From contig NZ_LZSX01000081.1 of assembly GCF_001665835.1 (NCBI RefSeq), forward strand, positions 28,474 to 92,473: a stretch of DNA of 64,000 nt, read 5' to 3'. Of the stretch, positions 9,780 through 24,853 are shown piece by piece. The position numbers were made by a program, and so were the translations under genes. Numbering within the stretch: the stretch's first letter is position 1; every line of letters begins with the position of its first letter. This DNA is from Mycobacterium colombiense. GTDB taxonomy: Bacteria; Actinomycetota; Actinomycetes; Mycobacteriales; Mycobacteriaceae. Under the pieces are notes generated by a model. The model saw only the letters and a list, made by a program, of their open reading frames with translations. It ran no database searches and had not been told where the DNA came from.

Positions 9780-10024
9780 CCGGTAGTCGTTCGCCGGCAC
9801 GGGTTTTCGCCTATGCGAAGACCGCCCGTGTGGAGTCTTCAACATCTGCCGCGCAGTGTTGCCCCTGCGCCATAACCATTTTCATACCCACCTAGATCAC
9901 ACCGGGCAGCCGATGCCTCCGCTTCTGCAGCCGCCGCCGGTGTTTGACCTGCGTACCGTCCCCGCTCGAGATGCCGCGTGCAGGGCCGGGGCATATGATC
10001 GTTCCGGTAGAACGGAATCCAGCC

Positions 10025-10768
10025 ATGTTCAGCACTAACCACGCCAGGGCGCTGGTTACGGCCATCGTGGTATTGACCGGTGTCGTCATGCTGCCCCACG
10101 GCGCGGCGGCGGCCGACCCCAACCCCGACGACCAGTTTGTGGCGCTGCTCGACCAGAAGGAAATCCCAGCGCTCGAGAACGTGCCGAGCCTCATCTCCAC
10201 CGCCCACAGGATTTGTCGCCAACTCGATGGCGGCATGCCGGTGAACGGGGTAGTCGACGACATGAAAGAACGGGCGTTCAATGCCAATTCGGGCGGCGGC
10301 CCCTACCCTCCCGACCGTGTCATGCGCACCGTTGCCCGATTCATCTCTGCCGCGGTCGAGGCCTACTGTCCGAACAACCAAGCGAAGATCGCTTCCATCT
10401 CGGCCATGGCGAATCCCGCGCCCGGATCGGACGAACCGTCGCGGGCCGCCACGTCGAACACGCACCACGCCGCCTTGCAGGTGACCAACGTTGCGCCCGC
10501 GTCGGGACCGTTTGCCCTGGGAGAAACCGCCCAGCCGGAACCACCGCAACTTCCGCCACCGCCGCCGCCGACGGCCCAGGTCTTGACGCCACCCCGGCCG
10601 GTCGCGATACCGCCCCCGCGGCAACAACCGCCACCGCCTCAGCAGGGGCCGCAACAGGAGCCGCCGGCCGCTCCTGCGCCGGGGAGCCCTCCCGGCAGTG
10701 GAAGCGGTGGCGGCGATGATCCGGAGTCACCCCCCACACCGCCCGGTAGGGTGAGGCTCGCACCGTAA
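10025..10768 (+). CDS. Secreted DUF732 protein with Pro-rich tail
   Basis: 247 aa. A signal peptide (residues 1 to ~30, ending GAAAA) is followed by a DUF732 domain (about 32-120: DDQFVALLDQKEIP, AHRICRQLDGG), then a long Pro/Gln/Gly-rich, probably disordered tail. Two cysteines, in HRICRQ and EAYCPN, could form the disulfide usual in this family. ATG at 10025 is preferred; an in-frame ATG at 9995 overlaps a TATGAT that looks like a -10 box. In M. tuberculosis this position between Rv0679c and echA5 is occupied by Rv0678-mmpS5-mmpL5. Function unknown. Confidence 0.8.
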   Translation: MFSTNHARALVTAIVVLTGVVMLPHGAAAADPNPDDQFVALLDQKEIPALENVPSLISTAHRICRQLDGGMPVNGVVDDMKERAFNANSGGGPYPPDRVMRTVARFISAAVEAYCPNNQAKIASISAMANPAPGSDEPSRAATSNTHHAALQVTNVAPASGPFALGETAQPEPPQLPPPPPPTAQVLTPPRPVAIPPPRQQPPPPQQGPQQEPPAAPAPGSPPGSGSGGGDDPESPPTPPGRVRLAP

Positions 10769-10783
10769 GACGCCGGGCGTCGG

Positions 10784-11551
10784 CTAGCCGGCCGGCGCCC
10801 CGTGCCGTCCCGCGCCCGCCGCGAAGCGCCCCGCCCCTTCGTTCGCCTCCGCGGCCACCCGCGAGATGCTGGCGAATTCGAAGTCGATCGCGTCGGATTC
10901 GGTTGCGCCCCACTGGTTTAGCGCCGAGAGCCGGTCGGAGCGCAGGCACTGCTGCGGCAGCGCCGCCAGCTGCGCCGCCAATTCCTCGGCGGCCTGGCGC
11001 GACTGCCCCTTGGGCACAACCCGATTCGCCAATCCGATGGCCAGGGCTTCGTCGGCGGCCACCGCGCGGCCGGTGAGAATCATGTCCATCGCGCGGCTGT
11101 GCCCGATCAGCCGGGGCAGCCGGACGGTGCCGCCGTCGATCAGGGGGACGCCCCAGCGCCGGCAGAACACGCCGAACGCGGCGTCCTCCTCGGCCACCCG
11201 CAGGTCACACCAGATGGCCAGTTCCAGGCCACCGGCGACGGCGTAGCCGCTGACCGCGGCGATGACGGGCTTGGACAGCACCATCCGCGTCGGGCCCATC
11301 GGGCCCGGGCCGGTGCGGTGCACGGCGTTGGCGTCGGGTGTGCCGAAGGCCTTCAAATCGGCTCCGGCGCAGAAGGTTCCGTTGTCGCCCCACAGCACGG
11401 CCACCGACGCGGTGTCGTCGCGGTCGAACTCCTCGAAAGCCGAATACAGCGCGGCGGCCGTCGGTCCGTTGACCGCGTTGCGGGCCGCCGGCCGGTTGAT
11501 GATCACCGTGGTCACCGGGCCGTTGCGCTCGATCCGCACCGGTTCACTCAT
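10784..11551 (-). CDS. echA5: Enoyl-CoA hydratase/isomerase family protein (EchA5-like)
   Basis: 255-aa crotonase-fold protein. The oxyanion-hole segments are visible: GTFCAGADLKAFG near residue 60 and SGYAVAGGLELAI near residue 105. It has EDAAFG where active hydratases often carry a catalytic Glu region. It should hydrate or isomerise enoyl-CoAs in beta-oxidation; the exact reaction is not predictable from sequence. Its ATG overlaps the stop of the PaaX-like gene (ATGA), so it is the fourth gene of the fadE8-echA4-paaX-echA5 operon, in the Rv0672-Rv0675 order. Confidence 0.92.
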   Translation of the reverse strand: MSEPVRIERNGPVTTVIINRPAARNAVNGPTAAALYSAFEEFDRDDTASVAVLWGDNGTFCAGADLKAFGTPDANAVHRTGPGPMGPTRMVLSKPVIAAVSGYAVAGGLELAIWCDLRVAEEDAAFGVFCRRWGVPLIDGGTVRLPRLIGHSRAMDMILTGRAVAADEALAIGLANRVVPKGQSRQAAEELAAQLAALPQQCLRSDRLSALNQWGATESDAIDFEFASISRVAAEANEGAGRFAAGAGRHGAPAG

Positions 11552-12267
11552 GTCGCCTCCGCAAATAGTGGTTCGCGCCGCCGCAGCAGCTCAGCGGCAA
11601 AGTCGTGGTAGGCCGCCCGCAACCGGGCGCCGGGCCAGTCGGCCGGCAGCAGCTCGTCGGGCAGCACGGGGTCGGTCAGCAGGTGGCGCACCGTCGCCGC
11701 GGCCACCAGAAAACGGCCGGGAATGTCTGGCGCGGCGGCCATCTCGTCGAGCAGCTGATGGCCGGTCTGGGCCCAGGCGGGCAGGTCCCACAGCTGCGCG
11801 GCCAGCTCGGCGGGGTCGTCGTCGCGTGCCCGCAGCACCCTCGCCTGGGCGGTGATCTCGGGGCCGGGCTCCGCCTCGATGTTGTCGGGCCGCATCCACA
11901 CCCCTTCGCGGAGCTCACCGAAGCGCTTGTCGTGCAAGGTGGTTCGCAGCGTCGCGCGGGTGCGCGCGTCATTTCCGACGCTGGTCACGATCAGCGTGAC
12001 CCACTCGCCGCTCCAGGGCTGCACCCTCGGGTCGATGGCGTCGTCCTGGCGCTTCTGCCGGGTCAGCAGGCGATCGGAGAGCCGGTAGCCGTCGGCGGAG
12101 CGGATCAGGTCGCCGGCACCGACCATGCGGGTCAGCGCCACCCGCAGCGTCGACTCCTTGATGCCGAAATCCGAGGTGAGCCTGACCAGTTCGCTGGCCC
12201 GGGCGTGCGCGGGGTGGGCGCCGAGCAGCACGCTGAGCACCACCGACCGCGCTGTCATGTCCGGCAT
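11548..12267 (-). CDS. PaaX-family transcriptional regulator (Rv0674-like)
   Basis: 239 aa. The N-terminal winged helix (about residues 5-75: FGIKESTLRVALTRMVGAGDL) matches the PaaX/GntR-like fold, and the longer C-terminal domain (WSGEWVTLIVTS and onward) fits the PaaX regulatory domain that senses aryl-CoA or acyl-CoA. The start is ATG at 12267, two bases after the echA4 stop; upstream extensions of the frame do not fit the family. Embedded in an acyl-CoA operon, it probably controls that operon in response to a pathway CoA ester, which is inference. Confidence 0.82.
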   Translation of the reverse strand: MPDMTARSVVLSVLLGAHPAHARASELVRLTSDFGIKESTLRVALTRMVGAGDLIRSADGYRLSDRLLTRQKRQDDAIDPRVQPWSGEWVTLIVTSVGNDARTRATLRTTLHDKRFGELREGVWMRPDNIEAEPGPEITAQARVLRARDDDPAELAAQLWDLPAWAQTGHQLLDEMAAAPDIPGRFLVAAATVRHLLTDPVLPDELLPADWPGARLRAAYHDFAAELLRRREPLFAEAT

Positions 12268-12269
12268 GG

Positions 12270-13208
12270 CTACACTCCGGACGCGCGGCGGCCGTGGTCG
12301 CCGAACGGTTCGTCGCGGTGCCGCACCGCCTCGCGGAATCCGTGCTCGACGGCGTCCGCGACGAAGGCGTGCCCCTCGGGCGTATGCCGGGCGACACCGT
12401 CGAACACCGTGCTGACCATCCGGCTGGTCGCCACCCCCTGTTGCAGCAGAGCGGAATTCAGCGCGAGCTTGACCATGATCAGCTGGTTGACCGGCACCGC
12501 GGCGATCCGCTCGACCAGCCGCTCGGTGCGTTCGTCGAGGTCCGCCGGATCCGGCGCCTCGACCGCCCAACCCCACTCGGCGGCCTGCGCCCCGGTGATG
12601 CAATCACCGGTGAACAACAGTCTTTTCGCGCGCTGATCGCCGAGGCGGTGCGCCCACAGGCCGGCCGCCGGGACGCCCCACACCCGGGTCGGCGGATAGC
12701 CGATCTTGGCGTCGGCGGCGGCGACCACCTGGTCGGCGTGCAGCGCGATGTCGGTGCCGCCGGCCACGCAATAGCCGTGGATCTTGACCACCGTCGGCTT
12801 GTCGGCGTGCATCAGGCTGGAGAAGCCCCGCACGAAGCGACTCATCATCTGATAGTCGATCATCGGATCCCACGGCTGATCGGCCAAATGGTTGACCGCC
12901 TGGGTCTTTCCGTCCAGCACGGTGCCCTGGTACGCGCCGGTGCCGCCGGCCGAGCCGGTGCGATCGGCGTAGGCACTCAGGTCGAAGCCCGCGCAGAAGC
13001 CCTCGCCGCGACCGGACACCAAGATGACGTGCACGTTCGGGTCGAGGTCGGCGCGCTCCACCAACGCCGAGAGTTCCAGCGGGGTGTCCGCGACGATCGC
13101 GTTGCCCTTGTCCGGCCGGTTGAACGTGATGCGCGCGACCCGATCGGTGACCTCGTAGGTCATCGTTTTGAGGTTGTCGAAGTCGACCGGCCTGATCGCG
13201 TGAGTCAT
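12270..13208 (-). CDS. echA4: Enoyl-CoA hydratase/isomerase family protein (EchA4-like)
   Basis: 312 aa, the length of M. tuberculosis EchA4. Crotonase fold with oxyanion segments GEGFCAGFDLSAYA and HGYCVAGGTDIALHAD. A long insert between them (TGSAGGTGAYQGTV) and a C-terminal extension make it larger than housekeeping hydratases. ATG at 13208 (MTHAIRPVDFDN) is the natural start. It lies eight bases downstream of the fadE8 stop and should act on the enoyl-CoA product of that dehydrogenase. The substrate chain is unknown. Confidence 0.92.
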   Translation of the reverse strand: MTHAIRPVDFDNLKTMTYEVTDRVARITFNRPDKGNAIVADTPLELSALVERADLDPNVHVILVSGRGEGFCAGFDLSAYADRTGSAGGTGAYQGTVLDGKTQAVNHLADQPWDPMIDYQMMSRFVRGFSSLMHADKPTVVKIHGYCVAGGTDIALHADQVVAAADAKIGYPPTRVWGVPAAGLWAHRLGDQRAKRLLFTGDCITGAQAAEWGWAVEAPDPADLDERTERLVERIAAVPVNQLIMVKLALNSALLQQGVATSRMVSTVFDGVARHTPEGHAFVADAVEHGFREAVRHRDEPFGDHGRRASGV

Positions 13209-13216
13209 ATTGTGGC

Positions 13217-14845
13217 TCAGCCCTTTACCAGCGCCCGCTCCAGGATCGGTGCGAGGTCGAGCCCGTCGGGCATGGTGCCGAAGGCACCGCCCCACCGGCG
13301 GTCGAGGCGGGTGGTGAGGAATGCCTCGGCGACGGCCGGGTGGCCGTGCCGCACCAGCAGCGAGCCCTGCAGCGCCAGGCAGATGTCTTCGGCCACCTTG
13401 CGGCCGCGGTACTGAATGGTCTCCAGGTCGCCCAGCTGATCGCGCAGCCGCGCAACGTGGTTGGCCAGGCGCGGGTCCTGACCCGCGCCGTCGGCGAGCT
13501 CGTCGAACAGCACCTCGACGCACTCGGGACGAGTTGCCATGGCGCGCAACGTGTCCAGCGCGCTGACGTTGCCCGAGCCCTCCCAGATGCCCATCAGCGG
13601 CGCCTCGCGGTACAGCCGCGGCATGCCGGAGTCCTCGACATAGCCGTTGCCGCCCAGGCATTCCAGCGCCTCGGCGGCGTGCGGCGTGGCGCGCTTGCAC
13701 ACCCAGTACTTGCTGGCCGCCAGGCCGATGCGGCGCAGCAGCGCTTCCCGCTGGTCGCCGCGCACGGCCTTGTCGGTGGCGCCGGCCATCCGCATCGCGA
13801 CCATGGTGGCCGCCTCCGCCTCGACGGCCAGGTCGGCCAGCACGTTGCGCATCAGCGGTTGGTCGATCAGGTAGGCGCCGAAGGCCTTTCGGTGCTGGGC
13901 GTGGTAGATCGCCCGGGTAAGACCGGTGCGCATGCTGGTGGCGCTGCCCAGCGTGCAATCCAGCCGGGTGAGGTTGACCATCTCGATGATGGTGGGCACG
14001 CCGCGCCCTTCCTCCCCCACCAGCCACGCGATCGCGCCGTCGTATTCGACCTCACTGGACGCGTTGGCGTGGTTGCCGAGCTTGTCCTTGAGGCGCTGCA
14101 GGAACATTCGGTTGCGGGCGCCGTCGGGCAGGACCCTGGGCAGCATGAAGCAGGACAGCCCGCCCGGCGCCTGCGCCAGCACCAGGAAGATGTCGCACAT
14201 CGGCGCCGAGGTGAACCACTTGTGACCGGTCAGGCGATAGGTGCCGTCGGCGTTGGGGGTCGCCTCGGTGGTGCCGGCGCGCACGTCGGAGCCGCCCTGC
14301 TTCTCGGTCATCGACATGCCCGCGGTGATGCCCGGCTTGGTGGTGGCCACCCTGAGCTCGGGGTCGTATTCGCGGCTGGTCAGCAGCGGCTCGTACACCT
14401 TGGCCAGCTCGGGGTTGAAGCGCAGCGCCGGAACGACGGCGTACGTCATCGAGATCGGGCAGATGTGGCCCGGCTCGACCGTCCACACCGACGTTTTGGC
14501 GGCGCGGACGACGTGGGAACCCGGGCGTTCGTCGGCCCAGGGCGCGGCGTGCATGCCGTGGGCGACCGCAGCGCGCATCAGTTCGTGATAGGCGGGGTCG
14601 TATTCGACCTCGTCGACGCGGTGACCGTTGCGGTCGTGGGTGTGCAGGACGGGCCGGTTGCGGTCGGCGAGCTCGCCCCACCGCTGCGCCTGGTGGGTGG
14701 CCGACAGCGCGCCCACCTCGTTCACCTCGTCCAGGCCCCACTGCCCGCCCTCGCGGATCAGGGCCTCGATGAGCACCGCGGAGCCGGCGGGGTTGTGGTT
14801 TTCCAGGGGCGGGACCTGGTTGGTGACGACATGGGTGTCCGACAT
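13217..14845 (-). CDS. fadE8: Acyl-CoA dehydrogenase, AidB-like (FadE8)
   Basis: 542-aa flavoenzyme with the acyl-CoA dehydrogenase pattern: GMSMTEKQGGSDVRAGTTEA binds the flavin and substrate, and ECLGGNGYVEDS near residue 415 holds the region of the catalytic base in the AidB/isovaleryl class. It introduces the alpha-beta double bond into acyl-CoAs. It is longer than typical 380-400-aa dehydrogenases, as AidB-type members are. It is first in the operon with echA4, the PaaX-like gene and echA5. Candidate operator repeats lie just upstream at 14853-14890. Confidence 0.93.
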   Translation of the reverse strand: MSDTHVVTNQVPPLENHNPAGSAVLIEALIREGGQWGLDEVNEVGALSATHQAQRWGELADRNRPVLHTHDRNGHRVDEVEYDPAYHELMRAAVAHGMHAAPWADERPGSHVVRAAKTSVWTVEPGHICPISMTYAVVPALRFNPELAKVYEPLLTSREYDPELRVATTKPGITAGMSMTEKQGGSDVRAGTTEATPNADGTYRLTGHKWFTSAPMCDIFLVLAQAPGGLSCFMLPRVLPDGARNRMFLQRLKDKLGNHANASSEVEYDGAIAWLVGEEGRGVPTIIEMVNLTRLDCTLGSATSMRTGLTRAIYHAQHRKAFGAYLIDQPLMRNVLADLAVEAEAATMVAMRMAGATDKAVRGDQREALLRRIGLAASKYWVCKRATPHAAEALECLGGNGYVEDSGMPRLYREAPLMGIWEGSGNVSALDTLRAMATRPECVEVLFDELADGAGQDPRLANHVARLRDQLGDLETIQYRGRKVAEDICLALQGSLLVRHGHPAVAEAFLTTRLDRRWGGAFGTMPDGLDLAPILERALVKG

Positions 14846-14852
14846 GCCACCA

Positions 14853-14890
14853 TGTTACATTTTCTCGACAGTTGCACAAGAGGTGTAACA
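14853..14890 (-). promoter_or_regulatory. Repeated palindromic half-sites upstream of fadE8
   Basis: TGTTACA (14853-14859) and TGTAACA (14884-14890) form an inverted repeat about three helical turns apart. GTTGCAC-N5-GTGTAAC (14871-14889) is a tighter near-palindrome in the same stretch. The fadE8 ATG is at 14845. These look like operator half-sites, perhaps for the PaaX-like regulator in the operon or a TetR-type protein. Confidence 0.45.
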
Positions 14891-14904
14891 GCCGGGCCGG
14901 GCGG

Positions 14905-15660
14905 TCAGCTCTCGGTGTGCTCCCGCAGGAACGCGATGTCGTCCTTGCGGCCCTCGTCCGCGGTCTCGCAGATCACCGGCGCGTCGGCGGTCTTGACCAC
15001 GGCGACGAGCAGGTCCGGGTCGATCTGGCCGGTGCCGAAGTTGGCGTGCCGGTCGGCACCGGAGCCTGCCGCGTCCCTCGAGTCGTTGCAGTGCACCAGG
15101 TCGATGCGTCCGGTCAGGGCCCTGATCCTGTCGACCGCATCGATCAGGGCCTCACCGGCCGCCCAGGCGTGACAGGTATCCAGGCAGAACCCAATTCCCT
15201 TGTCGCCGATGTGATCCCACAGTCTGCCGATGGTGTCGAAATGACGGGCCATTGCGTGATCGCCGCCGGCGGTATTTTCGAGATACACCTGAACATCCGT
15301 TTCCAGGTAGTCCAGCGCCTTGACCCACCGCTCGAAGCCGGCTTCCATGTCGTCGTCATCGGCGTGGCCGCCATGCACGATGACCGCCGTCGCGTTGATT
15401 TCAGAGGCCGCGTCGCAGGTGTCCTGCAGGATTTTGCGCGACGGGATCCGGATGCGGTTGTTCGCCGATGCGACGTTGATGAGGTACGGCGCATGGACGT
15501 AAAGCGGCACGGTCGACGCTTTGAGCGCCTCGGCGTCGTCACGGGGTTTCGGTTTCTTCCAGCTCTGCGGGTTGCTGAGGAAGAACTGCACCGCGTCGGC
15601 GCCATCGGCTTGCGCGGCGGCCAGCGGGTCGTCGTTGCGGACGTGTGAACCGATGAGCAC
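14905..15660 (-). CDS. end: Endonuclease IV (AP endonuclease)
   Basis: 251 aa. A TIM-barrel AP endonuclease that nicks DNA 5' of abasic sites in base-excision repair. Metal-ligand motifs of the family are visible: HAPYLINVAS, HGGH, ENTAGG, CLDTCHAWAAG and HCNDSRD. The frame runs further upstream into the rpoC end, but GTG at 15660 (VLIGSHVRND) matches the family start and gives the normal length. It follows rpoC, beyond a strong hairpin, in the same position as Rv0670. Confidence 0.95.
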   Translation of the reverse strand: MLIGSHVRNDDPLAAAQADGADAVQFFLSNPQSWKKPKPRDDAEALKASTVPLYVHAPYLINVASANNRIRIPSRKILQDTCDAASEINATAVIVHGGHADDDDMEAGFERWVKALDYLETDVQVYLENTAGGDHAMARHFDTIGRLWDHIGDKGIGFCLDTCHAWAAGEALIDAVDRIRALTGRIDLVHCNDSRDAAGSGADRHANFGTGQIDPDLLVAVVKTADAPVICETADEGRKDDIAFLREHTES

Positions 15661-15708
15661 GTCGGCCAGTCTAGTGACGGCCTCCGACGGCCGCGACGGC
15701 CCCGCGCA

Positions 15709-15746
15709 AACGAAAAAGCCCCGGGCGAACCCGGGGCTTTTTCGTT
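15709..15746 (-). terminator. rho-independent terminator after rpoC
   Basis: A perfect 17-bp stem with a 4-base loop: AACGAAAAAGCCCCGGG pairs with CCCGGGGCTTTTTCGTT, so a five-T run follows the GC core on either strand. It begins seven bases past the rpoC stop and separates rpoBC from end. It is the best intrinsic terminator in the window. Confidence 0.93.
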
Positions 15747-15752
15747 GTCGAC

Positions 15753-19703
<3,951 letters not shown>

Positions 19704-19761
19704 GTAACTCCCTTTCCCCTTGCGGGTTTAGTTACCAATAAGAGGGCTGGCTTCGCTTCCG

Positions 19762-23268
<3,507 letters not shown>

Positions 23269-23386
23269 GATGCATCCTTCCAGCACCTCGTGCGACTCAC
23301 GAAGGCCGGGACCACCGGCCAGCTCGCCGCGAATTGTGTCGGTTCGGCCGGCGAACGATCTGTCCGGATCTCACGCGCAACTAGAA

Positions 23387-23415
23387 CTAAGCCGCTTGAG
23401 GGGGCTCAGGCTTAG
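23387..23415 (-). promoter_or_regulatory. Bulged hairpin in the rpoB leader region
   Basis: CTAAGCC-GCT-TGAG, a GGGG loop, then CTCA-GGCTTAG. This gives an 11-bp stem with one 3-base bulge, 119-147 bases upstream of the TTG start. It could be an operator-like site or a leader RNA structure controlling rpoBC. Confidence 0.4.
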
Positions 23416-23589
23416 ACCACGGTGTCAGGTGGCGGGTGAGGTGGGCAGGAGGTAGCCAGCGCAACGTCCAACAATAGCGCAGGACGGCGCATTCCTCAAC
23501 TTCCCAACATCAGCAGTCCAGGGACATCGGCGCTGGCTGGCGTTTCGACTCTCCGCTGGATACATGCTGCCCAACAGACTGGCCCGTTT

Positions 23590-23617
23590 ACGGCCCGCCG
23601 TCAAGAGGGCGGGCCGT
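23590..23617 (-). terminator. Hairpin terminator after mkl
   Basis: A perfect 10-bp GC-rich stem (ACGGCCCGCC / GGCGGGCCGT) with an 8-base loop, 44 bases past the mkl stop. There is no T tract, as is usual in mycobacteria. Confidence 0.7.
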
Positions 23618-23660
23618 CGTGTTACGCGGAGTTATCGCGAAACACGACGGGCATCGCGCC

Positions 23661-24671
23661 CTAGTCGCCGAACTCGTGCGCGCGGAATTTATGCGTGCCC
23701 TCCAGGTCGTCGAGGATGGCGGCCTGAGCGTTCTTGGGCAGGGTGTGCAGGATCTCGCGCACCCGGGCCTGGCGGCGGGCGACCGCCTTGCGCTCGGGCA
23801 TCCCGGGCGTCGCGACGATCTGGGGCGGCACCCCCTCGATCTCCTCGACACCGCCGGCGTGGTGACCGGCGTCGATCATGGCCTGCTCTTCGGCCATGGT
23901 CGCCTCGTCCTTTTCCTCGGACATCCCGATCGGCCCGATCCGGCGGCCGTTGAGGAACTGCCGCACGACCGGCTCCTCGCTGGTCAGCAGCACCTCGCGC
24001 GGGCCGAACATGACCAGCTTGCGACGGAACAGCATGCCCATGTTGTCCGGCACGGTGCGGGCGATGTTGATGTTGTGGGTAACGATCAGCACCGTGGCGT
24101 CGATCTGGGCGTTGATGTCGAGGATCAACTGGCTCAGGTACGCGGTACGGACCGGGTCCAGACCGGAGTCGGGCTCGTCGCAGAGGATGATCTGCGGGTC
24201 CATCACCAGGGCACGGGCCAGGCTGGCGCGCTTGCGCATACCACCGGAAATCTCGCCGGGGAACTTCTTCTCGTCGCCACCGAGACCGACCAGGGTCAGC
24301 TTCTCCATGACGATGTCACGGATCTCGCCTTCCTTCTTCTTGGTGTGCTCGCGCAGCGGGAACGCCGCGTTGTCGAACAGGTTCATCGAACCGAACAGGG
24401 CACCGTCCTGGAACATCACGCCGAACAGCGTGCGGATCTCGTAGAGCTCCTTGGCCGAGCACTGCAGGATGTCGGTGCCGTCGATGACGACCGAGCCGCG
24501 CTCGGGCCGCAACAGACCGATCAAGGACTTCAGGAAAACCGATTTGCCGGTACCCGACGGCCCCAGCAGGACGCTGACCTCCCCGGCGGGGATTTCCAGT
24601 GTCACGTCTTCCCAAATCCTCGAGGAGCCGAAGGACTTCGTAAGTCCATTCACCTCGATAGCGACGCCCAT
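23661..24671 (-). CDS. mkl: ABC transporter ATPase Mkl (MceG), energises Mce lipid importers
   Basis: 336 aa. Walker A GPSGTGKS near residue 40, signature EISGGMRKRASLARAL, Walker B ILCDEPDSGLDP, and an H-loop in VTHNINIA. The C-terminal ~90 residues (after FLNGRRIGPIG) are the extension typical of mycobacterial Mkl. The protein (Rv0655 in M. tuberculosis, MceG) powers Mce complexes importing cholesterol and fatty acids. It is encoded alone here, away from mce operons. ATG at 24671 has GGAAGGA upstream; the annotated tuberculosis protein is about 20 residues longer at the N-terminus. Confidence 0.96.
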   Translation of the reverse strand: MGVAIEVNGLTKSFGSSRIWEDVTLEIPAGEVSVLLGPSGTGKSVFLKSLIGLLRPERGSVVIDGTDILQCSAKELYEIRTLFGVMFQDGALFGSMNLFDNAAFPLREHTKKKEGEIRDIVMEKLTLVGLGGDEKKFPGEISGGMRKRASLARALVMDPQIILCDEPDSGLDPVRTAYLSQLILDINAQIDATVLIVTHNINIARTVPDNMGMLFRRKLVMFGPREVLLTSEEPVVRQFLNGRRIGPIGMSEEKDEATMAEEQAMIDAGHHAGGVEEIEGVPPQIVATPGMPERKAVARRQARVREILHTLPKNAQAAILDDLEGTHKFRAHEFGD

Positions 24672-24853
24672 GGGAAATCCTTCCGTCGAAACTTGTGCCC
24701 GCCACCTGCCCTTTTATGTGGCATGAGTCACTGTAGCGCACGCCTGCCACACGGCAGCAGGGATGCGGGCGACAGCGGGGAAATATTGACGGTCCTGAGA
24801 TCAGCCGGAAGCCCGCAGGGCACAACTTATTTGACGCACGTGTTAGCCGAGCG

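Larger units (their letters stand above)
23269..23660 (-). other. rpoB upstream region (no gene)
   Basis: A 392-base space between mkl and rpoB. It holds the mkl terminator hairpin (23590-23617) and a bulged hairpin (23387-23415) within the probable rpoB leader or promoter. Open frames here are shadows. I could not place a confident -35/-10 pair. Confidence 0.6.

Noticed and set aside
9817..9840. GAAGAC-N12-GTCTTC after the lipoprotein gene as a terminator
   Set aside because: Only 6 bp with a wide loop and no T tract; too weak to list.
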